Assembly: GCA_029945625.1 (NCBI GenBank)
Contig: JAQSCW010000022.1
Location: 1-32,321 of the forward strand
Length of the DNA stretch: 32,321 bases
Reading direction: 5' to 3'
From: a bacterium
GTDB taxonomy: Bacteria > Bacteroidota > Bacteroidia > B-17B0 > Aurantibacillaceae
A program made the position numbers and the translations under genes. The notes under the pieces were generated by a model that made no database searches, was not told where the DNA came from, and saw nothing but the letters and a program-made list of their open reading frames with translations. Of this stretch, positions 7,032-15,595 are shown one piece after another (positions within the stretch are counted from its first letter, which is position 1; every line of letters begins with the position of its first letter).

Positions 7032-8759
7032 ATGGACGGATTTATTGTATCGGCGCGTAAGTACAGGCCTCAGAACTTTAGCACAGTTGTGGGACAGAGT
7101 CATATCACGAACACGCTTAAAAACGCCATCATCTCCAAACAACTCGCTCAGGCCTACTTATTCTGCGGTCCGCGTGGGGTTGGCAAGACCACCTGTGCCA
7201 GGATTTTTGCTAAAACCATCAATTGTTTCAATATTTCTCCAAATGGCGAAGCTTGCGACCACTGTGAATCCTGCTTATCCTTTAATTCGGGCGCATCATT
7301 GAATGTTTACGAACTCGATGCTGCCAGCAACAATTCCGTGGAAGATATCCGCAACCTAGTTGATCAGGTACGTTTTGCTCCTCAATTAGGCGAATACAAA
7401 GTGTACATCATTGATGAGGTGCACATGCTCAGTACCGCCGCGTTTAATGCCTTTCTCAAAACGTTGGAAGAACCACCTAAGCATGCCAAATTCATTCTTG
7501 CCACTACCGAAAAGCACAAGATCATCCCAACTATACTTTCACGCTGTCAGGTTTTTAATTTTAACCGCATCAAAACGGAGGACATCAGCAGTCATCTGGC
7601 TTACATGGCAGGCGAAGAAGGTGTAACGTATGAACCGGAAGCCCTGCATGTGATTGCGCAAAAAGCCGATGGAGGACTGCGCGACGCCTGCTCCATTTTT
7701 GATCAAATGGTGGCCTTCACCGGAAACCATTTAACCTATAAACAAGTGGTTGAAAACCTCAACGTACTTGATTATGATTATTATTTCAAAATCACCGATG
7801 GTTTTTTGAGCGCAGACCTTCCCGGCATCCTAATGATTTTTGACGATATTCTGAAGAAAGGATTCGACGGTCATAATTTTTTGGTGGGGCTTGGCGAACA
7901 CTTACGCAACATTTTGGTGAGTCGCGATCCACAAACCATCACCCTGCTGGAGGTAAGTGAAAATCTTAAACAACGCTATGCGGTCCAGGCCCAGAAGTGC
8001 AGTCTTTCTTTTCTGCTGAAAGCTCTCAGCGTCATAAGTAAAACAGACGTTAATTACAAAAGCGCCAAAAATCAACGCCTGCTTGTAGAAATGGCACTCA
8101 TGCAAATGACCTATTTGACCGCATCACTCGATGCGGAAAAAAAAAAGGATGAACTAGAGGAATCCGTTTCGGGTCTTCCTGAAGCAACTCCGGCTAGTCA
8201 TCCCATAGCCCTGTCACAGATTACTGCCTTGCAGGAAAAAGAAATAAAATTCGCCACCAAACCCAGTCTACCCTTTGATCAACTAAAAATCAAAACATCC
8301 TTCAGTCTCAATGAAGTAAAGAATTATAGTGGTAGCGCCCTTAAACAAATCGACACACGTGTTGCGGAGATCAATGAAGCAAAAATTCAAAATGCAGAAG
8401 TTACCCTGGTAGATGTGAAGTCGTCAATTTTGAGGTACGCCGATGAAAAACAAAATCAGGGCTCACGGCAACTGGCCACCATCTTCAAAACCTCAGAAAT
8501 AACGTTTGTCGATAATACGGTGACGCTCACACTTAATAACGAAACCCAAAAAGAGCAATTGCTCATGATCAAACAAGAATTTGTGGATGAACTACGTCGC
8601 TTGCTGCAAAACACATCGGTAGGATTTAACATTGAGTTATCGCAAGCTGTCACGCAGGTAAGGGCCTATAAACCACATGATGTTTTTAAAGCGATGAGCG
8701 AAAAAAATCCGGCTCTTCTTGAACTAAAAAAACGTTTTGATCTTGAAATTGATTATTAA
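7032..8759 (+). CDS. dnaX: DNA polymerase III subunit gamma/tau
   Basis: The clamp-loader ATPase of the replicative polymerase, 575 residues. Visible features are Walker A GPRGVGKT (46-53), the zinc-binding cysteines C65, C75, C78 and C81, Walker B with D128-E129 in IIDEVHML, and the sensor/arginine-finger motif ILSRCQVF. The conserved ATPase and collar domains end at about residue 365 (LLVEMALMQMTYL). The rest is a low-conservation tau-type tail. At codons 369-372 the gene runs through ten A residues inside a hairpin-flanked site, described separately, that could yield a truncated gamma form. An M16 protease gene follows after 12 nt and is likely co-transcribed. Confidence 0.96.
   Translation: MDGFIVSARKYRPQNFSTVVGQSHITNTLKNAIISKQLAQAYLFCGPRGVGKTTCARIFAKTINCFNISPNGEACDHCESCLSFNSGASLNVYELDAASNNSVEDIRNLVDQVRFAPQLGEYKVYIIDEVHMLSTAAFNAFLKTLEEPPKHAKFILATTEKHKIIPTILSRCQVFNFNRIKTEDISSHLAYMAGEEGVTYEPEALHVIAQKADGGLRDACSIFDQMVAFTGNHLTYKQVVENLNVLDYDYYFKITDGFLSADLPGILMIFDDILKKGFDGHNFLVGLGEHLRNILVSRDPQTITLLEVSENLKQRYAVQAQKCSLSFLLKALSVISKTDVNYKSAKNQRLLVEMALMQMTYLTASLDAEKKKDELEESVSGLPEATPASHPIALSQITALQEKEIKFATKPSLPFDQLKIKTSFSLNEVKNYSGSALKQIDTRVAEINEAKIQNAEVTLVDVKSSILRYADEKQNQGSRQLATIFKTSEITFVDNTVTLTLNNETQKEQLLMIKQEFVDELRRLLQNTSVGFNIELSQAVTQVRAYKPHDVFKAMSEKNPALLELKKRFDLEIDY
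8119..8180 (+). promoter_or_regulatory. Putative frameshift/transcriptional-slippage site in dnaX
   Basis: A perfect 7-bp hairpin, CCGCATC (8119-8125) with GATGCGG (8130-8136), abuts a run of ten A at 8137-8146, read as GAA AAA AAA AAG. A second stem-loop at 8158-8180 (AGGAATCCG, loop TTT, CGGG, two-base bulge, TTCCT) starts 10 nt after the A AAA AAG heptamer. Gain of one base, or a -1 ribosomal shift, gives Lys-Lys-Lys-Gly then TGA at 8150-8152. Loss of one base gives Lys-Lys-Arg-Met-Asn then TAG at 8155-8157. Both products end at about 373 residues, just past the collar domain. dnaX of E. coli (ribosomal -1 shift at A AAA AAG) and of Thermus (slippage on an A-run) make gamma this way. That it operates here is inference. 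Confidence 0.6.
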
Positions 8760-8771
8760 TTTTAAATTTTC

Positions 8772-11720
8772 ATGATACTACTAAGTCGAATTCATAATCT
8801 GTTCTTGTTGACGCTCGTCGCTTTTTCGTTTTCCGGCTGGGGCCAATCTGTAAGTATGGGGATTTCCACCGGCGAAAAAACGGGCAGTCCCTACGAAACA
8901 GCGCTAAAGGACCCGCTTTATGCCCGCATCTATACCCTTTCAAATGGAATGAAAGTCTATATGTCGGTATATAAAAACGCCCCAAGGATCCAAACCTATA
9001 TTGCCATAAAAGCAGGCAGCAAAAATGATCCGGCCACAGCAACCGGACTGGCCCATTACCTCGAACACATGGTTTTTAAAGGCACCGATGTATATGGGAC
9101 AAAGGATTACAAAAGTGAACGGGTTGAATTGGCCAAGATTGAAAATCTTTATGAGTTGCATCGTAAAACAAAAGATGTGGCTCAACGCACAAAAATCTAC
9201 TATCAAATCGACAGCATCAGTGGGGTGGCTGCAACTTATGCCATCGCCAATGAATACGATAAGATGCTTGCCAATATTGGCGCCACCGGTACCAATGCGT
9301 TTACCTCCTTTGATCAAACTGTGTATGTAAATGACATTCCCTCCAATCAAATTGATAACTGGTTGAAAATAGAAGCCGAACGATTCAGAAAACCTGTATT
9401 ACGGTTGTTTCACACGGAACTGGAAGCAGTATACGAAGAAAAAAACAGAGGGCTTGATAATGATGAGGAAAAAGTGTGGGAAGCACTGTTTGCGGGACTT
9501 TTTAAGAATCACACCTACGGCACGCAAACCACCATTGGTACCATTGAGCACCTCAAAAATCCTTCCATGTTAGAGATCAATAATTATTACCAAAAATATT
9601 ATGTGCCTAATAATATGGCCATTATTATGAGTGGCGATTTTGATCCCGACAAAGTTGTTGTGGACATTGAAAAACATTTTGGCAATTATCAAATCAAAAC
9701 GGTGGAGCCGTATCAGTTCCAGCCCGAATCTCCCATCAAAGAAAAAGTGGTGAAGGAAGTCTATGGGCCCGATCCTGCTCAAGTAGCCATGGCGTGGCGA
9801 TTTTCGGGCGACGGCACAAAAGATGCCGATATTTGCACACTGCTTTCCGGCATGTTATCTAACGGAACGGCAGGCCTCATGGATCTCAACCTCAATCAGG
9901 CTCAAAAAGTGTTGAGCAGCAACGTCTTTTTTTATCCACTTAAGGACTATAGCGTTTTTTATGCCGGAGGCGAACCCAAAGAAGGACAAAGTTTAGAAGA
10001 GGTTGAGAAACTGATTCTGTCGCAGATTGATTTGATTAAAAAAGGAGAATTTGAACCCTGGCTGACCGATGCCGTGATTACCGATTTAAAATTAAAGAAA
10101 ACAAAAGAACTCGAAAGCAACAGCTCACGCGCCGATGCCATGTTAGGCGCCTTTGTTGATGATGTTAAATGGCAAACTTATGTCAATACACTCGAACGGG
10201 TATCGAAGATCAGCAAGCAGGAACTCATGTTTTTTGTGAACAAAAATTTTTCGGCCGGTAATTATGCGGTTGTTTATAAGAGAACCGGTGAAGACAAAGC
10301 GGTGGTGAAGGTCGAAAAACCAATAATCACACCCGTTGAAGTGGACAGAGACAGCAGTTCTCAATTTGTGAAAAGTCTTCAAAAATCAATCCCTCCCGCC
10401 ATTGAACCCAAATTTCTGAATTACGAAAAAGACATTATTCAAACCACCATGAAGTCAAATATTCCAGTTCTGTATAACAAGAATGTGGAAAACAATTTGT
10501 TTGAATTGTATTATAAGTTCGACATGGGAAGCAACAATGGCAAAATTTTTCCGATTGCTATAAAATACATTCCCTATCTGGCAACCGGCACCATGAGTGC
10601 ATCACAAATCAAAGAAGAATTGTACAAATTGGGATGCTCATTTAAGGTGTTTTGCGATAACGAGAACATTTGGGTGAGTCTCTCCGGACTCACTGATAAT
10701 TTTGGAAAGGCCCTTGAACTGTTTGAGAAAGTGATGACCGATCCTATTGTGGAAGAACCGGTTCTAAAAAATCTCATCGCCGACCTCATCAAAGAACGCA
10801 ACGATAACAAATTAGAGAAACGCATCATCCTGAATAAAGCCATGACTAATTTTGCCCGATATGGGCCACGCAATCCATTCTCCTACGTATTCAGCGATGA
10901 AGAACTTAATTTAATAACTCCATCTCAACTAAAAGAGGTGATCACGACCTTGCCCAAGTATGAGCACAAAATACTCTACTATGGTCCGAAAGAACTTGGA
11001 CTGGTAAAGGCTGCCTTAAATCAATTTCACACGGTGCCTGAGAAGCTAGATCCTGTTCCCTCTCCGGAAGTCTTTATTGAAAAATTTCTCGACAAAACAG
11101 TGTACCTGATGGATTATGACATGAAACAGGTAGAGATCCTACTGCTGTCGAATGGTGAAAATTACAGACCTGAAATGGTGCCAATTATCAATTTATACAA
11201 CAGCTATTTTGGCGGTGGAATGAGCAGCATCTTGTTCCAGGATTTAAGAGAATCAAAGGCGCTTGCCTATTCTACGTTCTCGCGTTACAACCAACCTAAT
11301 AAACTCGGTAAGAGTTATTACAATGTGTCCTACATAGGATCGCAAGCCGATAAACTGGAAGAAGCCCTTAACGGCCTGAGTAATTTATTGAATAATATGC
11401 CCGCCGCGGATGGCACATTTTCTTCCGCAAAAGAACTCATACTTCAGGAAATGCGTTCACAGCGCATCACGAAGGCGGAGATCCTATTTGATTTTTTGAG
11501 AGCCGGGCAATTGGGAAATGCCACCGACATAAGAAAGGATATTTTCGAAAAGGTTCAGAATTTCACATTTGAGGATGTCGATAATTTCCAAAAACAAAAC
11601 ATAAAAGGAAAACCCACCACGGTAGTAATATTGGGTAAAAAAGAGAATCTCAATCTAAAGATCCTTGAACAATACGGAACCCTGAAATTCTTATCTTTGC
11701 AGAAAGTATTCGGCTACTAA
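8772..11720 (+). CDS. M16 family zinc metalloprotease (pitrilysin-like)
   Basis: This 982-residue protein has a hydrophobic N-terminus resembling a signal peptide (to about residue 26), so it is probably periplasmic. The inverted zinc motif HxxEH is H95-Y-L-E98-H99. The third ligand is probably one of E222/E223 in AVYEEKNRGLDND. The N-terminal half is the catalytic M16 lobe. The second half (from about residue 560) lacks HxxEH but keeps the characteristic Arg-Tyr pair region LFQDLRESKALAYS, as in the inactive partner lobe. The gap between HxxEH and the downstream Glu is longer than usual, because of a charged, helical insertion near residues 105-155. Substrates are unknown; relatives degrade peptides. 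It follows dnaX by 12 nt. Confidence 0.9.
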   Translation: MILLSRIHNLFLLTLVAFSFSGWGQSVSMGISTGEKTGSPYETALKDPLYARIYTLSNGMKVYMSVYKNAPRIQTYIAIKAGSKNDPATATGLAHYLEHMVFKGTDVYGTKDYKSERVELAKIENLYELHRKTKDVAQRTKIYYQIDSISGVAATYAIANEYDKMLANIGATGTNAFTSFDQTVYVNDIPSNQIDNWLKIEAERFRKPVLRLFHTELEAVYEEKNRGLDNDEEKVWEALFAGLFKNHTYGTQTTIGTIEHLKNPSMLEINNYYQKYYVPNNMAIIMSGDFDPDKVVVDIEKHFGNYQIKTVEPYQFQPESPIKEKVVKEVYGPDPAQVAMAWRFSGDGTKDADICTLLSGMLSNGTAGLMDLNLNQAQKVLSSNVFFYPLKDYSVFYAGGEPKEGQSLEEVEKLILSQIDLIKKGEFEPWLTDAVITDLKLKKTKELESNSSRADAMLGAFVDDVKWQTYVNTLERVSKISKQELMFFVNKNFSAGNYAVVYKRTGEDKAVVKVEKPIITPVEVDRDSSSQFVKSLQKSIPPAIEPKFLNYEKDIIQTTMKSNIPVLYNKNVENNLFELYYKFDMGSNNGKIFPIAIKYIPYLATGTMSASQIKEELYKLGCSFKVFCDNENIWVSLSGLTDNFGKALELFEKVMTDPIVEEPVLKNLIADLIKERNDNKLEKRIILNKAMTNFARYGPRNPFSYVFSDEELNLITPSQLKEVITTLPKYEHKILYYGPKELGLVKAALNQFHTVPEKLDPVPSPEVFIEKFLDKTVYLMDYDMKQVEILLLSNGENYRPEMVPIINLYNSYFGGGMSSILFQDLRESKALAYSTFSRYNQPNKLGKSYYNVSYIGSQADKLEEALNGLSNLLNNMPAADGTFSSAKELILQEMRSQRITKAEILFDFLRAGQLGNATDIRKDIFEKVQNFTFEDVDNFQKQNIKGKPTTVVILGKKENLNLKILEQYGTLKFLSLQKVFGY
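11665..11699 (+). promoter_or_regulatory. Candidate promoter for proline dehydrogenase
   Basis: TATCTTTG at 11692-11699 is a perfect TAnnTTTG -7 box. A TTG at 11665-11667 lies 24 nt upstream, at the long end of the accepted spacing. The site lies inside the last codons of the M16 protease gene, about 70 nt before the putA-type ATG at 11772. Confidence 0.45.
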
Positions 11721-11771
11721 TTTAAATCAAACACATCCCTTTTAAAAAATTATAATAATCCTCAACTATTT

Positions 11772-12935
11772 ATGATATCATTTGATAATACCGAAAATGC
11801 ATTTAAAGGAAAAACAAACGCTGAACTTCGTCGCTCATATTGGCTCTTTAAACTAATTGGAAGTCCTTTTTTGGTAAAAATAGGAGCCGAACTTGGTCCT
11901 GTTGCGTTGAACTTAGGACTAAAAGGAATTCTGAAATCAACCATCTTCAAACAATTTGTAGGCGGTGAAACCATTCACGACTGTTCAGCAGCAATTAAGT
12001 TACTGGCCGATCACAAGGTGGGAACTATATTAGATTATAGCGTAGAGGGAAAAGAAAGTGAAACAGATTTTGATACCTGTCGCGATGAAACCATTGCCAC
12101 CATTCACAAAGCAAAAACCGATAAAAATATTCCATTCTGTGTCTTCAAAGTTACGGGCCTAGCCCACCTTCAGCTTTTACAAAAAGTAAGCTCCAACGAG
12201 GTGCTCGCGCCTGCCGAAAAAGAACAGTGGGACCGCGTGAAAAACCGCGTGAGCAAAATATGTCAAACAGCGTATGAAAATGATCAGCCCATTTTTATTG
12301 ATGCCGAAGAAAGTTGGATTCAGCCCGCTATCGACGAACTAGCCAATACAAACATGGCACTGTGTAACAAAACGAAGGTCATTGTCTACAATACGTTCCA
12401 ACTCTACCGTACCGACCGGCTGGAATACCTCCGCAGTTCATTTCAAAACGCCATCTCACAAAGTTATTATCTGGGAGCAAAATTGGTTCGTGGGGCCTAT
12501 ATGGAAAAAGAACGCGAACGCGCCGACGAATTAAACTATCCTTCGCCCATACATACAAACAAAGAAGGTACCGACAGAGATTACGATCTGGCTCTTAAAT
12601 TCTGTGTCGAAAACATCAACAACATGGCACTTTGCGCCGGTTCTCATAACGAGTCCAGTAGCTTGCACCTGCTTGAATTGATGAAGCAGCATAATCTCTC
12701 AGCCTCAGATCCAAGAATCTATTTTTCTCAACTTCTGGGCATGAGCGACCACATCAGCTTTAACTTGTCAACAAACGGGTATTGTGTTGCCAAATACGTA
12801 CCCTATGGTCCCATTCACGAAGTACTTCCCTACCTCATTCGACGGGCACAGGAAAACACCAGTGTAGAAGGACAAACGGGCAGGGAACTGAACCTCATAA
12901 TGAAAGAAAAACAACGACGCAGGGCTCTTAAATAG
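11772..12935 (+). CDS. Proline dehydrogenase
   Basis: This 387-residue FAD-dependent enzyme oxidises proline to pyrroline-5-carboxylate, the first step of proline catabolism. It is a stand-alone PRODH domain (TIM-barrel) without the P5C dehydrogenase half found in bifunctional PutA. Diagnostic stretches are DAEESWIQPAIDELA, VYNTFQLYRTDRLEYL, KLVRGAYMEKERERA and the C-terminal YVPYGPIHEVLPYLIRRAQEN. The last carries the substrate-carboxylate-binding arginines in RR. The length fits the monofunctional Bacteroidota enzyme. It appears to have its own promoter within the end of the upstream gene, and the partner dehydrogenase is not in this window. Confidence 0.92.
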   Translation: MISFDNTENAFKGKTNAELRRSYWLFKLIGSPFLVKIGAELGPVALNLGLKGILKSTIFKQFVGGETIHDCSAAIKLLADHKVGTILDYSVEGKESETDFDTCRDETIATIHKAKTDKNIPFCVFKVTGLAHLQLLQKVSSNEVLAPAEKEQWDRVKNRVSKICQTAYENDQPIFIDAEESWIQPAIDELANTNMALCNKTKVIVYNTFQLYRTDRLEYLRSSFQNAISQSYYLGAKLVRGAYMEKERERADELNYPSPIHTNKEGTDRDYDLALKFCVENINNMALCAGSHNESSSLHLLELMKQHNLSASDPRIYFSQLLGMSDHISFNLSTNGYCVAKYVPYGPIHEVLPYLIRRAQENTSVEGQTGRELNLIMKEKQRRRALK

Positions 12936-13031
12936 GAGATCTTTCACGCTTTTTAAACCGCAATTAGACAATAGGAGCCTTCTTTAAGGCGATTAACTGT
13001 CTTAGTGCGGTTAATCCCGAATAAGTGTTTG

Positions 13032-13175
13032 TTAGGGTTTCGAATCTTTTAATAACAATTAAACCCTTACAAACTCGTACATCGCAGGCAGATGCTTTTT
13101 CAACGCATGTTTAGGGTTAAACGCATATTTTCAGATTCAATCCCGAATGATTTTTTAGTCGTTTTGAACCCTAAA
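13032..13175. promoter_or_regulatory. Repeated TTAGGGTT motif upstream of cca
   Basis: In the 259-nt gap before cca, TTAGGGTT occurs at 13032-13039 and 13111-13118, and its reverse complement AACCCTAA at 13167-13174. The last two extend to a 9-bp inverted repeat (13110-13118 with 13167-13175). A near copy, AACCCTTA, lies at 13062-13069. AACGCAT flanks the middle copy on both sides (13102-13108 and 13120-13126). The downstream copy sits in the -33 region of the cca promoter, so an operator or a pairing RNA/DNA structure is possible. No known factor is recognised. Confidence 0.35.
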
Positions 13176-13179
13176 ATTG

Positions 13180-13187
13180 TATTTTTG
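13180..13187 (+). promoter_or_regulatory. -7 promoter box of cca, leaderless context
   Basis: TATTTTTG is a perfect TAnnTTTG box, and the ATG at 13195 lies only 7 nt beyond it. Transcription would therefore start on or within a few bases of the start codon. A TTTTG at 13162-13166 is 13 nt upstream, too close for the normal -33 spacing, so the -33 element is uncertain. Confidence 0.55.
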
Positions 13188-13194
13188 CAGCGCC

Positions 13195-14592
13195 ATGTAT
13201 CCATTCTTACACCGGGAAATTTTTAAACTTATTCGCACCTGTGCCGACGAGCTGGATGCCGATGCCTATGCAATTGGTGGTTTTGTTCGCGACCACTTTT
13301 TGAACCGGCCCTGCAAAGACATTGATCTTGTTACCATTGGTAAAGGCATTGACCTGGCGACACTCTTACATAAAAAACTTGGTAAACAATCGCACCTTTC
13401 CACCTTCAAAAATTTTGGTACGGCCCAGGTAAAATTTGAGGAATACGACATCGAGTTTGTAGGTGCACGCAAAGAAAGTTATAACCGTCATTCCCGAAAA
13501 CCGGTGGTGGAAGATGGCAGTCTCGAAGATGATCAAAACCGACGTGATTTCACCATCAATGCTCTGGCAATCGGAATTTCAAAAAATAATTTTGGAAAAC
13601 TCCTCGATCCCTTTGATGGGCTCAAAGACCTTCAAAACAGAATCCTTCGAACCCCCCTTGATCCGGATCTCACATACAGCGATGACCCTTTGAGAATGAT
13701 GCGGGCCATTCGTTTCGCATCGCAATTGGATTTTACCATTGAGACTAATTCCTTTCTCGCCATTTCAAAAAATAAAGAACGTATTGGCATCGTTTCCAAA
13801 GAACGGATCAGTGATGAACTAAATAAAATTATTTTATCACCCGTTCCTTCAAAAGGGTTCAAGCTCCTTTCAGATACCGGACTTCTTCAACTTATTTTTC
13901 CCGAAATGGCAAGATTGCATGGCACCGAAACCATTAATGGCCTTTCACATAAAGATAATTTTTATCATACGCTGGAAGTACTCGATAATGTTTCTATAAA
14001 GACCAATAATCTTTGGTTACGCTGGTCGGCCATTTTGCACGACATTGCGAAGCCCGCCACCAAACGTTTTGAAGAAGGTCACGGATTTACCTTTCACGGT
14101 CATGAAGACAAAGGCGCTCGCATGGTGCCAAAAATTTTTGCCAACTTAAAATTGCCTTTGAACGAAAAAATGAAATACGTTCAAAAATTAGTGGAACTGC
14201 ATTTGCGTCCCATTGTTCTTGCAAAAACAGAAGTTACGGATAGTGCTGTGCGGCGACTTTTATTTGAGGCCGGAGATGATATAGATGACCTTATGCTTTT
14301 GTGCGAATCAGACATCACCACCAAAAATCCAAACAAAGTAAAGCGGTATATGTTGAATTTTGAATTGGTTCGCAAAAAATTAGTAGAGCTGGAAGAAAAA
14401 GACAAGATCCGCAATTGGCAGCCACCCATCAAAGGCGAGGAAATTATGGTATTGTATGGATTGGGCCCGGGCAAGCACATAGGGATTTTGAAGAATGCAC
14501 TCAAAGATGCTATTTTAGACGGCGAAGTGGAGAATAATTATGAAAACGCCAAACTCTTTCTCGATAAAAAATTCAAAGAATTGGAAGAGTAG
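13195..14592 (+). CDS. cca: CCA tRNA nucleotidyltransferase / poly(A) polymerase family
   Basis: This 465-residue class II nucleotidyltransferase probably adds or repairs the 3' CCA of tRNAs. The catalytic signature AIGGFVRDHFLNRPCKDIDL supplies the metal-binding D42 and D44. The other family motifs are RRDFTINALAI and DPLRMMRAIRFASQLDF. An HD-type domain follows (LRWSAILHDIAKPATK, then HEDKGA), as in many CCA enzymes with phosphatase-like HD regions. The ATG at 13195 is chosen because the -7 box lies just before it; an upstream TTG at 13177 falls within the promoter region. Poly(A) polymerase is the main alternative, since the families are hard to separate by sequence. GSCFA follows after 8 nt. 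Confidence 0.9.
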   Translation: MYPFLHREIFKLIRTCADELDADAYAIGGFVRDHFLNRPCKDIDLVTIGKGIDLATLLHKKLGKQSHLSTFKNFGTAQVKFEEYDIEFVGARKESYNRHSRKPVVEDGSLEDDQNRRDFTINALAIGISKNNFGKLLDPFDGLKDLQNRILRTPLDPDLTYSDDPLRMMRAIRFASQLDFTIETNSFLAISKNKERIGIVSKERISDELNKIILSPVPSKGFKLLSDTGLLQLIFPEMARLHGTETINGLSHKDNFYHTLEVLDNVSIKTNNLWLRWSAILHDIAKPATKRFEEGHGFTFHGHEDKGARMVPKIFANLKLPLNEKMKYVQKLVELHLRPIVLAKTEVTDSAVRRLLFEAGDDIDDLMLLCESDITTKNPNKVKRYMLNFELVRKKLVELEEKDKIRNWQPPIKGEEIMVLYGLGPGKHIGILKNALKDAILDGEVENNYENAKLFLDKKFKELEE

Positions 14593-14600
14593 CCATCCAC

Positions 14601-15548
14601 ATGAAATTTCACTTAAACCATAAACCCCTGCTCTCTGATGATAAGATCAGTCACCGGACTCCTGTTTTTCTAATGGGCTCCTGCTTCACCCAAAATATAG
14701 GTGCAGCCCTAACAGAACATAAATTTAAAACCTGCATCAACCCGAATGGCATCTTGTTTAACCCACTCAGTATCGACAATTCATTGCGGAGCCTGATTTA
14801 CAAGCTCCCGTTTGACGAAAAGCAGGTACTTGAACGCGATGGTATTTTTCTGAGCTATCACCATCACTCGTCAATATCGGCCGCCTCTAAAGATGAACTG
14901 ATCACTAAGATCAACTCAGAAACAAATCAGAGTTCGATGTTTTTGAATAAGGCCAAATTTCTGATTATTTCTTTCGGAACTGCGTTTACGTATTTCCACA
15001 AAGATCTTTCTCTCGCCGTGGCCAATTGTCATAAACAAGATGCTTCTTTGTTCGAGAAACGACTTTTGAAAGTAGAGGAAATTGTGGATTCATACACACA
15101 ACTTATCAGCGATCTCCACGCATTTAATCCTGAATTAAAAATAATTTTTACAGTGTCTCCCGTAAAACATCTTCGTGATGGCATTGAACAAAATAATCTC
15201 AGTAAAGCAACGCTTCTCTTGAGCATCCACCAGATCCTCAAAAAACAGGCCACTTGCTTTTATTTTCCTGCTTTTGAACTCATAAACGACGACCTCCGCG
15301 ATTATAGGTTCTACGAGGAAGACCTGGCTCATCCCAACAAACTCGCCCTGGATTATGTTTGGAAGAAATTTTCGGAATGTTATTTTAGCGAAGCCACTCT
15401 GCAACTCAATAAACTTATCGGGAAATTGAACCGGGCCCTTGATCACAGGCCAATCCACGGGAGCAGCACCGAACAATCCAAACTCGAAGAGTACGTTGAT
15501 GCACGTAAAACGGAGATTAAGAGCCTGTTTCTGGAGATCGAATTTTAG
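14601..15548 (+). CDS. GSCFA domain protein
   Basis: This 315-residue protein opens with the family's name-giving motif, here [10 protein letters not shown] at residues 25-34, within an N-terminal GSCFA domain. The central [12 protein letters not shown] and [25 protein letters not shown] stretches are also typical. The glycine-serine start and the DLAHPN aspartate-histidine pair resemble an SGNH/GDSL-like hydrolase fold, but no substrate is established. No signal peptide is seen. It is separated from cca by 8 nt and from aspS by 47 nt on the same strand, so it probably shares their transcript. Confidence 0.87.
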   Translation: MKFHLNHKPLLSDDKISHRTPVFLMGSCFTQNIGAALTEHKFKTCINPNGILFNPLSIDNSLRSLIYKLPFDEKQVLERDGIFLSYHHHSSISAASKDELITKINSETNQSSMFLNKAKFLIISFGTAFTYFHKDLSLAVANCHKQDASLFEKRLLKVEEIVDSYTQLISDLHAFNPELKIIFTVSPVKHLRDGIEQNNLSKATLLLSIHQILKKQATCFYFPAFELINDDLRDYRFYEEDLAHPNKLALDYVWKKFSECYFSEATLQLNKLIGKLNRALDHRPIHGSSTEQSKLEEYVDARKTEIKSLFLEIEF

Positions 15549-15595
15549 AAATTAAACAAAAAAAACACCTAATTTTAGGAAAATTTAAAGGGCAT

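Noticed and set aside
8119-8146. Hairpin plus homopolymer in dnaX read as an intrinsic terminator
   Set aside because: The run is A on the transcribed strand after the hairpin; there is no U-tract, so termination is not expected on the plus strand. On the minus strand the T-run precedes the hairpin.
13160-13187. TTTTG at 13162-13166 as the -33 box of cca
   Set aside because: It is only 13 nt from the -7 box, shorter than the usual 17 nt or more.
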